DNA from: Cyanobium sp.
GTDB lineage: Bacteria; Cyanobacteriota; Cyanobacteriia; PCC-6307; Cyanobiaceae
DNA length: 41,616 bases
Assembly: GCA_007135755.1 (NCBI GenBank)
Contig: SLIG01000087.1
Span: 1-41,616 of the forward strand
Direction of reading: 5' to 3'
Part shown: in pieces, positions 9,509 to 18,514 of the stretch
Layout: the number at the start of each line of letters is the position of its first letter
Position numbering within the stretch: position 1 is the first letter of the stretch
Position numbers and translations under genes: made by a program
Notes under the pieces: generated by a model
Seen by the model: only the letters and a program-made list of their open reading frames with translations
Database searches by the model: none
Told to the model about the DNA's origin: nothing

Positions 9509-9597
9509 CGGAGAGGGAGGGATTCGAACCCTCGACAGAAGTTGCCTCCTGTAACTCCTTAGCAGGGAGCCGCTTTCAACCGCTCAGCCACCTCTCC
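9509..9597 (-). tRNA. tRNA-Ser(GCT)
   Basis: Class II tRNA of 89 nt on the minus strand. Acceptor strands GGAGAGG (9597-9591) and CCTCTCC (9516-9510) pair fully, with discriminator G at 9509. The anticodon loop reads CTGCTAA with anticodon GCT, giving serine AGC/AGT codons. A long variable arm and the T-arm GGTTCGAATCC are present. CCA is not encoded. Confidence 0.96.
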
Positions 9598-9657
9598 AGC
9601 GGCTTCAGGAGCTTACCTGAACGCACCGGTCCGTCCGGCTCTCCGATGGCTGCCGCC

Positions 9658-12150
9658 TCAGCCCCCCCGGAAGATGCGCTGCACGCGCCGGCCGTCGACC
9701 TGCACCAGCAGGTCGTAGGGGATGGTGCCTGCCTGGATGGCCGCCTGCTCCGGGCGGAGCACCTGGCCCTCGTGGGCCCCGAAGATCAGCACCTCATCAC
9801 CCACTGCCGCATGCGGCAGTGGGTCCAAATCGATCGCCATCGAGTCCATCGACACACGGCCCAGCACCGCCAGGCGCTTACCCTGCATCACCACCTCGCC
9901 ACGGTTGCCGAACCGCCAGGGCACGCCGTCGTTGTAGCCAGCGGCCACGATGCCGATGCGCTGGCGTTGGGCGATCACCTGATAGGTGCCGTTGTAGCCG
10001 ATGCGCTGGCCCTTGCTGCAGTGGCGCACCTGCACCAGGCGGCTGATGAACGCCACCGCCAGCTCCAGCTCGATCGCGCCGGCCACGGCCGGCGAGGGAT
10101 GCAGGCCGAACAGGCCCAGGCCCACCCGCACCATGTCATAACGGGAGTCGGGGAAGCGTACGGCGCCGGAGGTGGCGGCCGCGTGCACCAGCAGGGGCGT
10201 GCCCAGTTCCCGGCGCAGCTCGTCCACCACCGGGTCAAACCTCCGCAGCTGAGCGGTGGTGTCGCCATCGGCGGCGGGATCATCGGCGCTCGCCAGATGC
10301 GTCATCACGCCGCTCACGGTCACGACGCCGGAGTCGCGCAGCAGCCGGGCGGCGGCCAGCGCCTCCTCCGGGGCCACGCCGAGGCGACCCATGCCCGTGT
10401 CGATCTCGAGGTGGACATCCAGGCGGGCGCCCATCGCCTGCAGTGTTGCCACCAGGGTGCGGGCAAACGGTAGGGAATAGACCACCGGCGTCAGCCGCCA
10501 GCGCACCGCCTTGTCCACCTCATCGGTGTCCATCAGCATCACCAGCACCGGCCGGTGCACGCCGGCCCGGCGGATGGCGGCACCCTCGTCGGCGGCGGAG
10601 ACGCCGATCCAGTCGATGCCGCTGTCCTGCAGCGCCGTCGCCAGCCGGGGCAGCTCGGTGCCGTAGGCCCAGGCCTTGAGCACCGCCAGCATCGCCACCC
10701 CGGGGCCGCAGAGGGCGCGGAAGCGGGCGACGTTGTCGCGGATGGCGTCGAGATCCACCAGCAGGCGGCGCGGCGCCATCGATTCCCAGATCGCCCGGGC
10801 CGCACTGCTCAGCTCCTGGCGGGCGGCACCCTTGAGCAGCACGGTGTCTCCGGGTTCGGCGAGCTGCCGGATCGTGTCGCGCAGGGCAGCGGTGTCGCCC
10901 AGTTCCCGGGCCGCACGGCCGGGATGGCGCGCATTCCAGGCCGCGGCGGTGTGGGTGCGGGCAGGATGGGGCAGCAGCAGCAGCTCCGCGAAGCCCCGCT
11001 CGGCCGCCATCCGCCCGATCAGCTCGTGTTCCCGCTGTTCGCCGGAGCCCAGATCCGCCATCCCACCGAACACGAACAGGCGCCGGCCGCCTTCCGGGGA
11101 GGAGGCCACCGTGGCCATGGCGGTGTGCACCGAGAGCGGATCGTCGCTGGCGGTGTCGTTGACAATCGTGATGCCCTCCGGAGTCCGCCAGGTCTCCATG
11201 CGGGTGGGACCGAACGTGTAGTCCTGCAGCACCGCCACCATCTCCTCGGCGGGAACCCCCAGCCGCTGGGCGGCGGTCATGGCGATCAGCAGGTCCTCGA
11301 TGAGGGGCTGGGAGCGGGTGTGTACCGACACCTGGGCCTGGCTGCCGCCCAGATCGAGGTGCAGCAGCATCCCGCTGCCCTGGGGGCTCTGGCCCAGCAG
11401 CCGCGGTGGTCCGGAGCCGGGGTGGATGCGGGGGCAGGGAAGCGGCTGGGCGTTCACCAGCGGGTCATCCGGGGCGATCACCCAGCCCAGCTCGTCCATG
11501 TTCTGGAACAGGCGCATCTTCTCGCGTGCCGTCACCTCGCGGCTGCCGAAGCTGCCCAGGTGGGCCAGGCCCACGTTCACCAGCACGCCGTGGTCGGGTG
11601 TCAGGATCGCTGCCAGGCGCTCCATCTCGCCCGGGGCCGAGATTCCGGCCTCGAAGATCCCCAGTTCGGTGCCGGGCGGAGCCGTGAGCACCGCCAGGGG
11701 CACGCCCACCTGGCTGTTCCAGCTGCCGGGGCTGGCGGCCACACGGAAGCGGCCGGCCAGCAGAGCGGTGAGGGCGGCCTTGACCACCGTCTTGCCGTTG
11801 CTGCCGGTGATCGCCACCACCTTGCGGATGTGGGTGCGGCGGTACCAGGCGGCGATCCGCTGCAGGGCCAGCAGCGGATCGCTCACCAGCAGGCGGGCAC
11901 AGCCCGGCCGACCCGGGCCTGAGTCGGGGCAGCGGTCCCGCCGCAGCACCACCAGCGACGCCCCGGCGGCTTCGGCCGCCTCCACGAAGTCGTGGCCGTC
12001 GCAGTGGCGGCCCCCCAGGGCAACGAACAGATCGCCCGGCAGCACCCGGCGTGAGTCGATGGCCACCGCGCGCAGGGGCTGCTCCGCCGGCACTCCCCGC
12101 AGCTCGCCATCCAGCAGGGTGACCAGCTCTCGTGGTGAGGGAAGGGTCAT
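9658..12150 (-). CDS. murF-alr: MurF-alanine racemase fusion
   Basis: One 830-residue reading frame joins two peptidoglycan precursor enzymes. The MurF half (about residues 1-456) adds D-Ala-D-Ala to UDP-MurNAc-tripeptide: the N-terminal domain has AIDSRRVLPGDLFVAL, the ATP loop is ITGSNGKT (about 114-121), and FEAGISAPGEM and NDTASDDPLS follow. The Alr half (about 459-830) makes D-Ala from L-Ala: VLKAWAYG holds the PLP lysine (about 492), IGYNGTY the catalytic Tyr, and AAGYNDGVPW, RVSMDSMAID and GTIPYDLL complete the family pattern. There is almost no linker. ATG at 12150 gives a MurF-like start; an in-frame GTG lies at 12192. The motifs resemble the Bacteroidetes bifunctional enzymes. The racemase could supply D-Ala close to the ligase pathway; that coupling is inference. 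Confidence 0.93.
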   Translation of the reverse strand: MTLPSPRELVTLLDGELRGVPAEQPLRAVAIDSRRVLPGDLFVALGGRHCDGHDFVEAAEAAGASLVVLRRDRCPDSGPGRPGCARLLVSDPLLALQRIAAWYRRTHIRKVVAITGSNGKTVVKAALTALLAGRFRVAASPGSWNSQVGVPLAVLTAPPGTELGIFEAGISAPGEMERLAAILTPDHGVLVNVGLAHLGSFGSREVTAREKMRLFQNMDELGWVIAPDDPLVNAQPLPCPRIHPGSGPPRLLGQSPQGSGMLLHLDLGGSQAQVSVHTRSQPLIEDLLIAMTAAQRLGVPAEEMVAVLQDYTFGPTRMETWRTPEGITIVNDTASDDPLSVHTAMATVASSPEGGRRLFVFGGMADLGSGEQREHELIGRMAAERGFAELLLLPHPARTHTAAAWNARHPGRAARELGDTAALRDTIRQLAEPGDTVLLKGAARQELSSAARAIWESMAPRRLLVDLDAIRDNVARFRALCGPGVAMLAVLKAWAYGTELPRLATALQDSGIDWIGVSAADEGAAIRRAGVHRPVLVMLMDTDEVDKAVRWRLTPVVYSLPFARTLVATLQAMGARLDVHLEIDTGMGRLGVAPEEALAAARLLRDSGVVTVSGVMTHLASADDPAADGDTTAQLRRFDPVVDELRRELGTPLLVHAAATSGAVRFPDSRYDMVRVGLGLFGLHPSPAVAGAIELELAVAFISRLVQVRHCSKGQRIGYNGTYQVIAQRQRIGIVAAGYNDGVPWRFGNRGEVVMQGKRLAVLGRVSMDSMAIDLDPLPHAAVGDEVLIFGAHEGQVLRPEQAAIQAGTIPYDLLVQVDGRRVQRIFRGG

Positions 12151-12227
12151 GGGGCAGGGCGTTCCGGCGGCATGCCCGGTCGTGGACGACACCGACCCCA
12201 GGGATCAGCTTCGTTAGCATTCTGAGA

Positions 12228-12788
12228 ATGTTGGTTGTGGCGATGGGGCACGTTCTCGTCCTCAATGCCTCCTATGAACCCCTCAACATCACCAGCTGGC
12301 GACGGGCCATGGTGATGCTGCTCAAGGGCAAGGCCGAGGGCCTCGAGCATGACCAGGCCCGGGTGATCCGCGACGACCTGCTGCTGCCCACTGTGATCCG
12401 TCTGCGCCAGTTCGTGCGGGTGCCCTACAAGCCCATGCCGCTCACCCGCCGCAACCTGTTCCATCGTGATGGGCATCGTTGTCAGTACTGCGGCTACAGC
12501 GGGGAGCGGCTCTCGATCGACCACATCCTGCCGCGCAGCCGCGGCGGCATCGACAGCTGGGAGAACGTGACCACCGCCTGCCTGCCCTGCAACGTGCGCA
12601 AGGGCAACCGCACCCCCAGGGAGGCGGGGATGGCTCTGGCGCGGCGCCCCCACCGGCCCCTCAGCGGCCCGGGATTCGAGGCCAGCCGGCTGGTGCGTGC
12701 CGGGCAGCACCGGGAGTGGGCCAAGTACGTGATCGGCCTGGAGGTGGTGGACGGCGACAGCAGCGGCGGACTCCGCCTGGTGGCCTAA
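12228..12788 (+). CDS. HNH endonuclease family protein
   Basis: A 186-residue protein with the McrA-like HNH fold. The zinc-knuckle and active-site region reads CQYCGY, then SIDHILPRSRGG, then ENVTTACLPCNVRKG, giving two CxxC pairs and the His-Asn-His core. The N-terminal part, GHVLVLNASYEPLNITSWRRA, is typical of the small HNH proteins widespread in cyanobacteria and actinobacteria, whose substrate is unknown to me. Start is either ATG at 12228 or ATG at 12243 (MGHVLVLNAS); the frame is open further upstream but would overlap the divergent murF-alr gene. It converges on prfA with a 23-nt gap. No methyltransferase or restriction partner is nearby, so it is not evidently a restriction enzyme. 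Confidence 0.9.
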   Translation: MLVVAMGHVLVLNASYEPLNITSWRRAMVMLLKGKAEGLEHDQARVIRDDLLLPTVIRLRQFVRVPYKPMPLTRRNLFHRDGHRCQYCGYSGERLSIDHILPRSRGGIDSWENVTTACLPCNVRKGNRTPREAGMALARRPHRPLSGPGFEASRLVRAGQHREWAKYVIGLEVVDGDSSGGLRLVA

Positions 12789-12811
12789 CGCAGGGTCCTG
12801 GCGCTTGCGGC

Positions 12812-13915
12812 CTAGGAGGAGCTGGCGGCGGAGGCGGCCAGTTCCTCCAGTTGCCGGGCCTGGTCCGCGGCGATGCAGGCCGCGATCAGGTCCCCCAGGT
12901 CGCCGTTGAGCACGGGCTCGAGGGTGAAATTGCGGCCCAGCCGGTGATCGGTCACCCGGTTGTCCTTGTAGTTGTACGTGCGGATCTTCTCGCTGCGGTC
13001 GCCGCTGCCAACCTGGGCCAGGCGGGCGGAGCGTTCCTGGGCATTGGCCTCGGCCAGCTCACGTTCATAGAGCTTGGCCCGCAGGATCTCCAGGGCCAGC
13101 TCCCGGTTCTGCAGCTGGGAGCGCTGCTGGGTGCAGAAGATGCGGATGCCGCTGGGCCGGTGGAACAGGTCCACGGCCGTTTCCACCTTGTTGACGTTCT
13201 GGCCTCCGGCCCCGCCGGAGCGGGCGGTGCTGATCTCCAGATCGCCGGGCTCGATCCGCACCTCCACCGGATCGGCCTCGGGCATCACCGCCACCGTGGC
13301 GGTGGAGGTGTGCACCCGGCCCTGGGATTCGGTGGCCGGCACCCGCTGCACCCGATGGACGCCGGCCTCGAACTTCAGCTGGCTGAACACGCCCTCGCCG
13401 CGAACGGCCAGGATCAGTTCCCTGTAGCCCCCCAGCTCGGCCTCCGAGGCGCTCACCGGATCCACCCGCCAGCCGCTGCTCTGGGCGAAGCGCTCATACA
13501 TCCGCGCCAGGTCGCCGGCCCAGATCGCCGCCTCATCACCCCCTGCCCCGGCGCGGATCTCCAGCATCACGCTGCGCGCGTCGCGGGGATCGCTAGGTAG
13601 CAGGGCGAGGGTGAGCCGCTGCCGCAGGGCCGCCATCTGCTGATCCAGCGCGACCAGTTCTTCGCTGGCGAGGGCCGCCATGGCCGGATCGTTGCGTTGC
13701 TCCCGCAGCAGCTCACCGGCCTCGCGGTGCTCCTGCTCCAGTTGCAGAAGGCGCTGCTGGTCGAGCACCAGCGGTTCCAGCCGGGAGCGCTCGCGGGCGA
13801 TCCGCTGGAGCTCGGCCGGATTGGAGGCCACATCGGGGTCGGCCAGTTGCCGCTCCAGGGCCGCAAAGGTGCGGTGGGCGGTCTCCAGGCGCTCGTGGAG
13901 CAGGGAAAGGTCCAT
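12812..13915 (-). CDS. prfA: Peptide chain release factor 1
   Basis: RF1 reads UAA and UAG in the ribosomal A site and triggers peptide release. The 367-residue product has the helical domain 1, the PxT codon-recognition motif as PAT in [19 protein letters not shown], and the catalytic GGQ in [16 protein letters not shown]. Length is normal (about 360). ATG at 13915 starts [14 protein letters not shown], the expected N-terminus. PAT rather than SPF separates it from RF2. It is the last gene of the ribosomal block, 107 nt after rpmE. That spacer contains a terminator-like hairpin, so prfA may depend on read-through or its own promoter. Confidence 0.97.
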   Translation of the reverse strand: MDLSLLHERLETAHRTFAALERQLADPDVASNPAELQRIARERSRLEPLVLDQQRLLQLEQEHREAGELLREQRNDPAMAALASEELVALDQQMAALRQRLTLALLPSDPRDARSVMLEIRAGAGGDEAAIWAGDLARMYERFAQSSGWRVDPVSASEAELGGYRELILAVRGEGVFSQLKFEAGVHRVQRVPATESQGRVHTSTATVAVMPEADPVEVRIEPGDLEISTARSGGAGGQNVNKVETAVDLFHRPSGIRIFCTQQRSQLQNRELALEILRAKLYERELAEANAQERSARLAQVGSGDRSEKIRTYNYKDNRVTDHRLGRNFTLEPVLNGDLGDLIAACIAADQARQLEELAASAASSS

Positions 13916-13954
13916 GGCGGGATCCTGGCAGCGAGCGCCGCGGCTGATCAGCAC

Positions 13955-13981
13955 AAAGCCGGATACCCGATGGCATCCGGC
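13955..13981 (-). terminator. Terminator-like hairpin between rpmE and prfA
   Basis: On the minus strand GCCGGATGCC (13981-13972), loop ATCG, GGTATCCGGC (13967-13958): a 10-bp stem with one G-T pair, followed by only three T (13957-13955) and then G. The stem is strong but the T run is short, so it may be a weak terminator or attenuator before prfA. Confidence 0.55.
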
Positions 13982-14022
13982 CGTTGGCAGCCCCCGGGTC
14001 GGGGTTGCTCAGGAGGTGACCT

Positions 14023-14310
14023 TCAGGCCTCGGGCTCGGCGGCAGTCCCGTCGCCGGCGTTGGCCTCGGTGGCGTTGGCCTCAGCGGCGGCGTTGGTGCT
14101 GGCACCGGCCATGCCGTACTTGCGCATGAAGCGGTCCACCCGGCCCTCGGTGTCGAGGATCTTCTGGGTACCGGTGTAGAAGGGGTGATTGCCACTCCAC
14201 ACGTCGACGTGGATCTCGGGCTGGGTGGAGCCGGTGGTCATCACCACCTCCCCATTGCAGATCACCTTGGCGTCGGGATACCAGGTGGGATGGATATCGG
14301 CCTTGGGCAT
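14023..14310 (-). CDS. rpmE: 50S ribosomal protein L31 (bL31), zinc-free type
   Basis: bL31 helps bridge the central protuberance of the large subunit to the small-subunit head. The conserved DIHPTWY start, HPFYTGTQK and EGRVDRFMRKYG identify it. The CxxC pairs of the zinc-binding form are missing (a single Cys in VICNGE, and WSGNHPF where CSKCHPF is expected), so this is the C-minus type. The 95-residue product carries a C-terminal Ala/Glu-rich tail (about residues 68-95) beyond the core. It lies 2 nt after rpsI and is clearly cotranscribed with it. Confidence 0.96.
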   Translation of the reverse strand: MPKADIHPTWYPDAKVICNGEVVMTTGSTQPEIHVDVWSGNHPFYTGTQKILDTEGRVDRFMRKYGMAGASTNAAAEANATEANAGDGTAAEPEA

Positions 14311-14312
14311 GA

Positions 14313-14714
14313 TCAGCGCTTGGAGAACTGGGGGGCTTTGCGGGCTTTCTTCAGACCGTACTTGCGGCGCTCCTTGGCGCGCGGATCGCGGCTCAGATGG
14401 CCTTCGGTCTTGAGGGGCCCACGGTTGTCGGGGGACAGGTCGCAGAGAGCCCGTGCCGCTCCCTGCTTGATGGCATCGGCCTGGCCGGTCAGGCCGCCGC
14501 CGCGCACGTTCACCAGCAGGTCGTACTCGCCTTCCAGACCCAGGGTCTGCAGGGGAGCTTTGACGGCGGCCAGGTAAACCGGGTTGTAGTTGAGGTAGTT
14601 ATCGCCGGGGCGTCCGTTGATGGTCACCGAGCCGCTGCCCGGCACCACCCGCACGCGGGCGACGGCGGTCTTGCGGCGGCCGGTACCCCAGTAGACGACG
14701 TTGGAGGAGCTCAT
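14313..14714 (-). CDS. rpsI: 30S ribosomal protein S9 (uS9)
   Basis: uS9 sits in the 30S head, and its C-terminal tail reaches the P-site tRNA anticodon stem-loop. The 133-residue product has [14 protein letters not shown] near the start, [21 protein letters not shown] in the middle and the essential SKR C-terminus. Its ATG overlaps the end of rplM by 4 nt (14711-14714), the usual L13-S9 pairing and a sign of translational coupling. rpmE follows after 2 nt. Confidence 0.98.
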   Translation of the reverse strand: MSSSNVVYWGTGRRKTAVARVRVVPGSGSVTINGRPGDNYLNYNPVYLAAVKAPLQTLGLEGEYDLLVNVRGGGLTGQADAIKQGAARALCDLSPDNRGPLKTEGHLSRDPRAKERRKYGLKKARKAPQFSKR

Positions 14715-15163
14715 TGGGCGGTGGTGGCGGGATCGAGGGCGAGAGGCTGGGGATTCTGGGCGGCGTGGGGATGCTCGCTGCCCTTGTACACCTTCAGCTT
14801 GCGGAACAGCTGGCGGCCCAGGGCGTTGTGGGGGAGCATGCCCTTGATGGCCTTCTCCACGATCCGCTCGGGGATCCGGGCCTGCAGGTGGGCGAAGGTT
14901 TCGGTCTTCATGCCCCCGGGACGACCGGAGTGACGCCGGTAGAGCTTCTGGGTGGGCTTGTTGCCGCTCACCCGGATGCGCTCGGCGTTGATCACGACGA
15001 CGAAGTCACCGGTGTCGAGATGGGGGGTGTAGCAGGGCTTGGTTTTGCCGCGCAGCACCGAGGCCACTTCGCTGGCCAGACGGCCGAGAGTCTGATCCGC
15101 GGCGTCCACCAGGTACCACTGGCGGTCGATCGAATCGGTGGAGGGGAGGGGAGTTTTGTTCAT
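14711..15163 (-). CDS. rplM: 50S ribosomal protein L13 (uL13)
   Basis: uL13 binds 23S rRNA early in large-subunit assembly. From ATG at 15163 the product is 150 residues and begins [48 protein letters not shown] and MLPHNALGR are family signatures. The frame is open upstream to 15208, but homology of the N-terminus supports 15163. It lies 48 nt after truA and overlaps rpsI by 4 nt. Confidence 0.98.
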   Translation of the reverse strand: MNKTPLPSTDSIDRQWYLVDAADQTLGRLASEVASVLRGKTKPCYTPHLDTGDFVVVINAERIRVSGNKPTQKLYRRHSGRPGGMKTETFAHLQARIPERIVEKAIKGMLPHNALGRQLFRKLKVYKGSEHPHAAQNPQPLALDPATTAQ

Positions 15164-15211
15164 AGCGCCTGGTCGGGCACCGGCAGGCCGTAGGGGTCTG
15201 AGCTGCATGGC

Positions 15212-16102
15212 TCACAGTGGCCTCAACCTACCGCCTGACCCGATCGGGTCTGCGGCTCGCTGGTTGGGGCTGCAGGGCGGCGGATCGCAGAGATCCAGCC
15301 GAAACCGCGGTTGGCAATCGTACCAGGCGGCGTCTGGAAACACCGGCTGGGGATAGCCCACGCGCAGCAGGCACAGCCCCTGGGGCGGAGCAGCCTCCTT
15401 CACTGCCGCCCGCTGGCCCTGGCGCCAGTGCTGTTCAAAGGCCGCCGGGGCCAGCCGGCCCTCCCCCAGGGCCAGCAGCTGCCCCATCAGCAGTCGCACC
15501 ATGCCGTAGAGGAAGCCGCTGGCCTGCAACTCCACGGTGATCAGATCCCCCTGGCGCTCCACCTGGGCATCCTGCAGGCAGGTGCGGCTGTGACGCCGGC
15601 GGCTGCCGGAGCGCTGAAAGGCCGCGAAGTCGTGCTCGCCCAGCATCGGTGCCAGCGCTGCGGCCATGGCGGCAGCGTCGATCGTCACCTGATAGCGGTG
15701 CCAGCTCCAGGGTGCCAGAAACAGATTGGGCCGCGCTCCGTTGTAGATGGTGTAGCGGTAGCGCCGATAGCAGGCCGAAAAGCAGGCGTGCCACTGGGGC
15801 GGTACCGAAGCGGCGGCGCGCACGCGCAGCGTCTGGGGCAGCCGGCCGTTGAGGGCCTTGGCCCAGCGCTGGGCTGGGATCGGTCCGGCGCAATCGAAGT
15901 GCACCACCTGGGCGGCGGCGTGAACCCCGTTATCGGTGCGTCCCGCGGCCATGCAGCGCCCCGGGCCCAGGGGGTCGAGACTGGCCAGCGCGTCTTCCAG
16001 CGTGGCCTGCACGCTGTGGGCATTGCGCTGCCGCTGCCAGCCGTGGAAGGCGCTGCCGTCGTACTGCAGGCAGAGAGCGATGCGGCGCAGGGGACGGTTC
16101 AG
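15212..16102 (-). CDS. truA: tRNA pseudouridine(38-40) synthase with probable CTG start
   Basis: TruA isomerises uridines 38-40 in the anticodon arm of many tRNAs. The catalytic aspartate is in [18 protein letters not shown], and [11 protein letters not shown] and [11 protein letters not shown] also fit the family. The conserved N-terminus, [15 protein letters not shown], is coded upstream of the first GTG (16012), so that GTG cannot be the true start. An in-frame TGA lies at 16126-16124, and between it and the conserved motif there is no ATG, GTG, TTG or ATT. CTG at 16102 overlaps the rplQ stop as CTGA and is my choice (296 residues). A second CTG lies at 16090. Placement between rplQ and rplM is common in cyanobacteria. 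Confidence 0.93.
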   Translation of the reverse strand: MNRPLRRIALCLQYDGSAFHGWQRQRNAHSVQATLEDALASLDPLGPGRCMAAGRTDNGVHAAAQVVHFDCAGPIPAQRWAKALNGRLPQTLRVRAAASVPPQWHACFSACYRRYRYTIYNGARPNLFLAPWSWHRYQVTIDAAAMAAALAPMLGEHDFAAFQRSGSRRRHSRTCLQDAQVERQGDLITVELQASGFLYGMVRLLMGQLLALGEGRLAPAAFEQHWRQGQRAAVKEAAPPQGLCLLRVGYPQPVFPDAAWYDCQPRFRLDLCDPPPCSPNQRAADPIGSGGRLRPL

Positions 16103-16449
16103 ACCAGTTCGATGATCGCCATCTCAGCGTTGTCCCCCCGGCGCGGCACGGTGCGCAGGATGCGGGTGTAGCCACCGCTGCGGTCGCCGTAGCGCTCCTG
16201 GGCCTTGTCAAACAGGGCGTGAACGAGCTGCTTGTCGTAGATGTAGCCGATGGCGCGGCGGCGAGCGGCGAGGCTGCCGTCCTTGGCCAGGGTGATCATG
16301 CGCTCGGCCTCATCCCGCAGGGCCTTGGCACGGGCCTTGGTGGTGGTCACCCGCCCTTCGCGGATCAGCTGCGTGGTGAGGCCGCGCAGCATGGCCTTGC
16401 GTTGGTCGGCGGGACGTCCCAGCTGGGGGACTCGGCATTGGTGTCGCAT
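16099..16449 (-). CDS. rplQ: 50S ribosomal protein L17 (bL17)
   Basis: bL17 lies near the polypeptide exit on the large subunit. The 116-residue product starts [24 protein letters not shown] and has [18 protein letters not shown], then the typical end [14 protein letters not shown]. It follows rpoA by 35 nt, the normal alpha-operon order. Its stop TGA shares four bases with the probable CTG start of truA, suggesting coupled translation of the two. Confidence 0.98.
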   Translation of the reverse strand: MRHQCRVPQLGRPADQRKAMLRGLTTQLIREGRVTTTKARAKALRDEAERMITLAKDGSLAARRRAIGYIYDKQLVHALFDKAQERYGDRSGGYTRILRTVPRRGDNAEMAIIELV

Positions 16450-16484
16450 TGTGCTTGGGTCGGGAGGGGGTCGAAGGCCGCCGA

Positions 16485-17423
16485 TCAGGCGCTGGTGCGG
16501 CTCTGGGGCAGGGTGATGCCGATGCGCTCGAGCGCTTCGATCACCTCATCGGCCGACTTGGAGCCGAAGTTCTTGATCTCCAGCAGATCTTCGTAGCTGA
16601 AGCCCATCAGGTCACTCACGGAGTTCACCTGGGCGCGTTTGAGGCAGTTGTAGGCGCGCACCGAAAGGTTGAGCTCTTCCAGGGGAATCTGGGCCTCGGC
16701 GGAAGGCTCCGGCTCCTGGCCGGGCTCCTCTTCGGCGGTGAGGCTCGCCAGGGGCTGGAACAGGGCGATCAGCTGGTTGGCCGCCTGGGCCATGGCGTCG
16801 TCGGGGCTGAGGCTGCCGTCGGTTTCGATCTCCAGCCGCAGCCGTTCGCGGGCGGAGCCGCCCTCACCCACCGCGGTTTCGTCCACCGTGTAGTTCACGC
16901 GCTGGACGGGTTTGAAGACGGCATCGATCTGGAGCAGATCGATCGCGCTGGTGTCTTCGCTGTGGCGGTCGACGGGCCGGTAGCCGACACCGCGCTCCAC
17001 GTGCACCTCCAGTTCCAGGCTGTGGCCATCGGCCACTGTGGCGATCAGGCGGGTGGGATCGATCACCTGCACCTGGGAGGAGAACTGCAGATCGGCAGCG
17101 GTGACGGTGGCCGGGCCTGTGGCCACCAGGCGGCCGATCTCCAACTCGCGGCTGCGGCTGTTGACGGCGATCTGCTTGCAGTTCAGGAGGATGTCGAGCA
17201 CGTCCTCGCGCACGCCTGGGATGGTGGCGTACTCGTGGTTGACGCCGGCGATGCGCACTGCGGTGATGGCACTGCCCTCGAGGGCGCCGATCAGCACCCG
17301 GCGCAGGGCATTGCCAAGGGTGGTGGCCTGCCCGCGGTCGAGCGGGCCGATCAGGAACACCCCGGTCTGCGAGCGGTCGTCGTCGACCTGATGCTCAATC
17401 CGGTCAATTTGGTAGTGCAGCAC
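16485..17423 (-). CDS. rpoA: RNA polymerase alpha subunit
   Basis: Alpha nucleates polymerase assembly through its N-terminal domain and contacts promoter DNA and regulators through its C-terminal domain. The 312-residue product has the dimerisation domain with [20 protein letters not shown], a Glu/Pro-rich linker (about residues 225-245), and the alpha-CTD with [15 protein letters not shown] and [17 protein letters not shown], the UP-element-binding helix-hairpin-helix. Length is normal for cyanobacteria. It sits between rpsK (57 nt upstream) and rplQ (35 nt downstream). rpsD is not present here, unlike the E. coli alpha operon. Confidence 0.99.
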   Translation of the reverse strand: MLHYQIDRIEHQVDDDRSQTGVFLIGPLDRGQATTLGNALRRVLIGALEGSAITAVRIAGVNHEYATIPGVREDVLDILLNCKQIAVNSRSRELEIGRLVATGPATVTAADLQFSSQVQVIDPTRLIATVADGHSLELEVHVERGVGYRPVDRHSEDTSAIDLLQIDAVFKPVQRVNYTVDETAVGEGGSARERLRLEIETDGSLSPDDAMAQAANQLIALFQPLASLTAEEEPGQEPEPSAEAQIPLEELNLSVRAYNCLKRAQVNSVSDLMGFSYEDLLEIKNFGSKSADEVIEALERIGITLPQSRTSA

Positions 17424-17480
17424 GGCTGAAGGCTCGGAGGGTTGGAGGTCGTCCCGGGAAGGGGCAGGGGGCGGCTCGGA

Positions 17481-17873
17481 TCAGACGCGACGACGCTTGG
17501 CGCGGCGGCAGCCGTTGTGGGGCAGCGGCGTGACGTCGCGGATCAGGGTGATTTCAAGGCCGGCCACCTGCAGGGCACGAATCGCGGTTTCCCGGCCGGA
17601 ACCGGGACCACGCACCAGCACCTCGATCTGGCGCATGCCCTGGTCGAGGGCCCGGCGGGCCGCAGCTTCAGCGGCTGTCTGGGCGGCGAAGGGGGTGCCC
17701 TTGCGGGCTCCCTTGAAGCCACTGGCGCCGGCTGAGCTCCAGGCGATCACTTCACCGGCCGTGTCGGTGATCGACACGATCGTGTTGTTGAAGGTGCTCT
17801 GGATGTGGGCCACGCCGTTGGGAACGTTGCGCTTGGCCTTCTTGGGACCGGACTTCTGGGGAGGCTTGGCCAT
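17481..17873 (-). CDS. rpsK: 30S ribosomal protein S11 (uS11)
   Basis: uS11 is on the 30S platform next to the mRNA exit. The 130-residue product has [40 protein letters not shown] and [15 protein letters not shown], and ends in the basic [11 protein letters not shown]. It follows rpsM across an unusually long 196-nt spacer holding two hairpins, and precedes rpoA by 57 nt. Confidence 0.98.
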   Translation of the reverse strand: MAKPPQKSGPKKAKRNVPNGVAHIQSTFNNTIVSITDTAGEVIAWSSAGASGFKGARKGTPFAAQTAAEAAARRALDQGMRQIEVLVRGPGSGRETAIRALQVAGLEITLIRDVTPLPHNGCRRAKRRRV

Positions 17874-18009
17874 GGGAGGGAGCCTGCTAGGGCAGGGAGG
17901 TGATCAGGTGGAACAGGGGCTCTGGTGACGGCGCGGTGGTGCCCACTGGCGTTCCGGGTTGAGGCCAGCTGAAGGGACCCAACGGGGAGGACAGTGGGCG
18001 GCCTGGAGG

Positions 18010-18063
18010 CCCCGGTATCGGGGAGGCCGGCAGAGCCCAGGGGGGGCCCCGGTGACCGGGGCC
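18010..18063 (-). other. Two tandem hairpins in the rpsM-rpsK spacer
   Basis: A perfect inverted repeat GGCCCCGGT-C-ACCGGGGCC (18063-18045) starts 6 nt after the rpsM stop. A second stem CCCCG-ATAC-CGGGG (18023-18010) follows. Neither has a T run, so they are not intrinsic terminators. They could be mRNA processing, stabilising or protein-binding structures. The whole spacer (17874-18069) carries no gene. Confidence 0.6.
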
Positions 18064-18069
18064 GGGGGC

Positions 18070-18435
18070 TTACTTCTTCTTGCCCGCCACGGTCTTGCGG
18101 GCGCCGCGACGGGTGCGGGCGTTGGTGCGTGTGCGCTGGCCACGCACCGGCAGCCCGAGGCGGTGACGACGGCCGCGCAGGCAGCCGATGTCCTGCAGCC
18201 GTTTGAGGGCCATGCCCTCCTGGCGGCGCAGGTCACCCTCGAGGGTGAAGCTGTCGGCGGCACCGCGCAGCTTCTGCACGTCGGCATCGCTGAGGTCCTT
18301 CACCCGCGTGTCGGGGTTCACGCCGGCTTTGGCGAGAATTTTCTGGGCGCGGGTCAGACCGACCCCATACACATAGGTCAGGGCAATCTCAACCCGCTTG
18401 TCGCGGGGGATATCGACGCCGGCAATCCGAGCCAC
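18070..18435 (-). CDS. rpsM: 30S ribosomal protein S13 (uS13)
   Basis: uS13 lies at the 30S head and touches the 50S subunit and P-site tRNA. The product contains [35 protein letters not shown] and a basic C-terminus ([21 protein letters not shown] region). GTG at 18435 gives the canonical start MARIAGVD (121 residues); an in-frame TTG at 18441 would add two residues. It lies 79 nt after rpmJ. Confidence 0.97.
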   Translation of the reverse strand: MARIAGVDIPRDKRVEIALTYVYGVGLTRAQKILAKAGVNPDTRVKDLSDADVQKLRGAADSFTLEGDLRRQEGMALKRLQDIGCLRGRRHRLGLPVRGQRTRTNARTRRGARKTVAGKKK

Positions 18436-18514
18436 GGGCAAACAAATGAAGGGCAGAAAACGCTCACCACAGAGGTGAGCAGGGGTGGCCGCTGGCGGCC
18501 GTGCACCAGGGCTC

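Noticed and set aside
10555-11922. A 455-codon open frame on the plus strand
   Set aside because: It is antisense to murF-alr and shows the same Gly/His/Gln-rich shadow composition.
15212-16012. truA read as a truncated gene starting at GTG 16012
   Set aside because: The missing N-terminal [10 protein letters not shown] region is present in the same frame immediately upstream, so the gene is complete with an unusual start rather than truncated.
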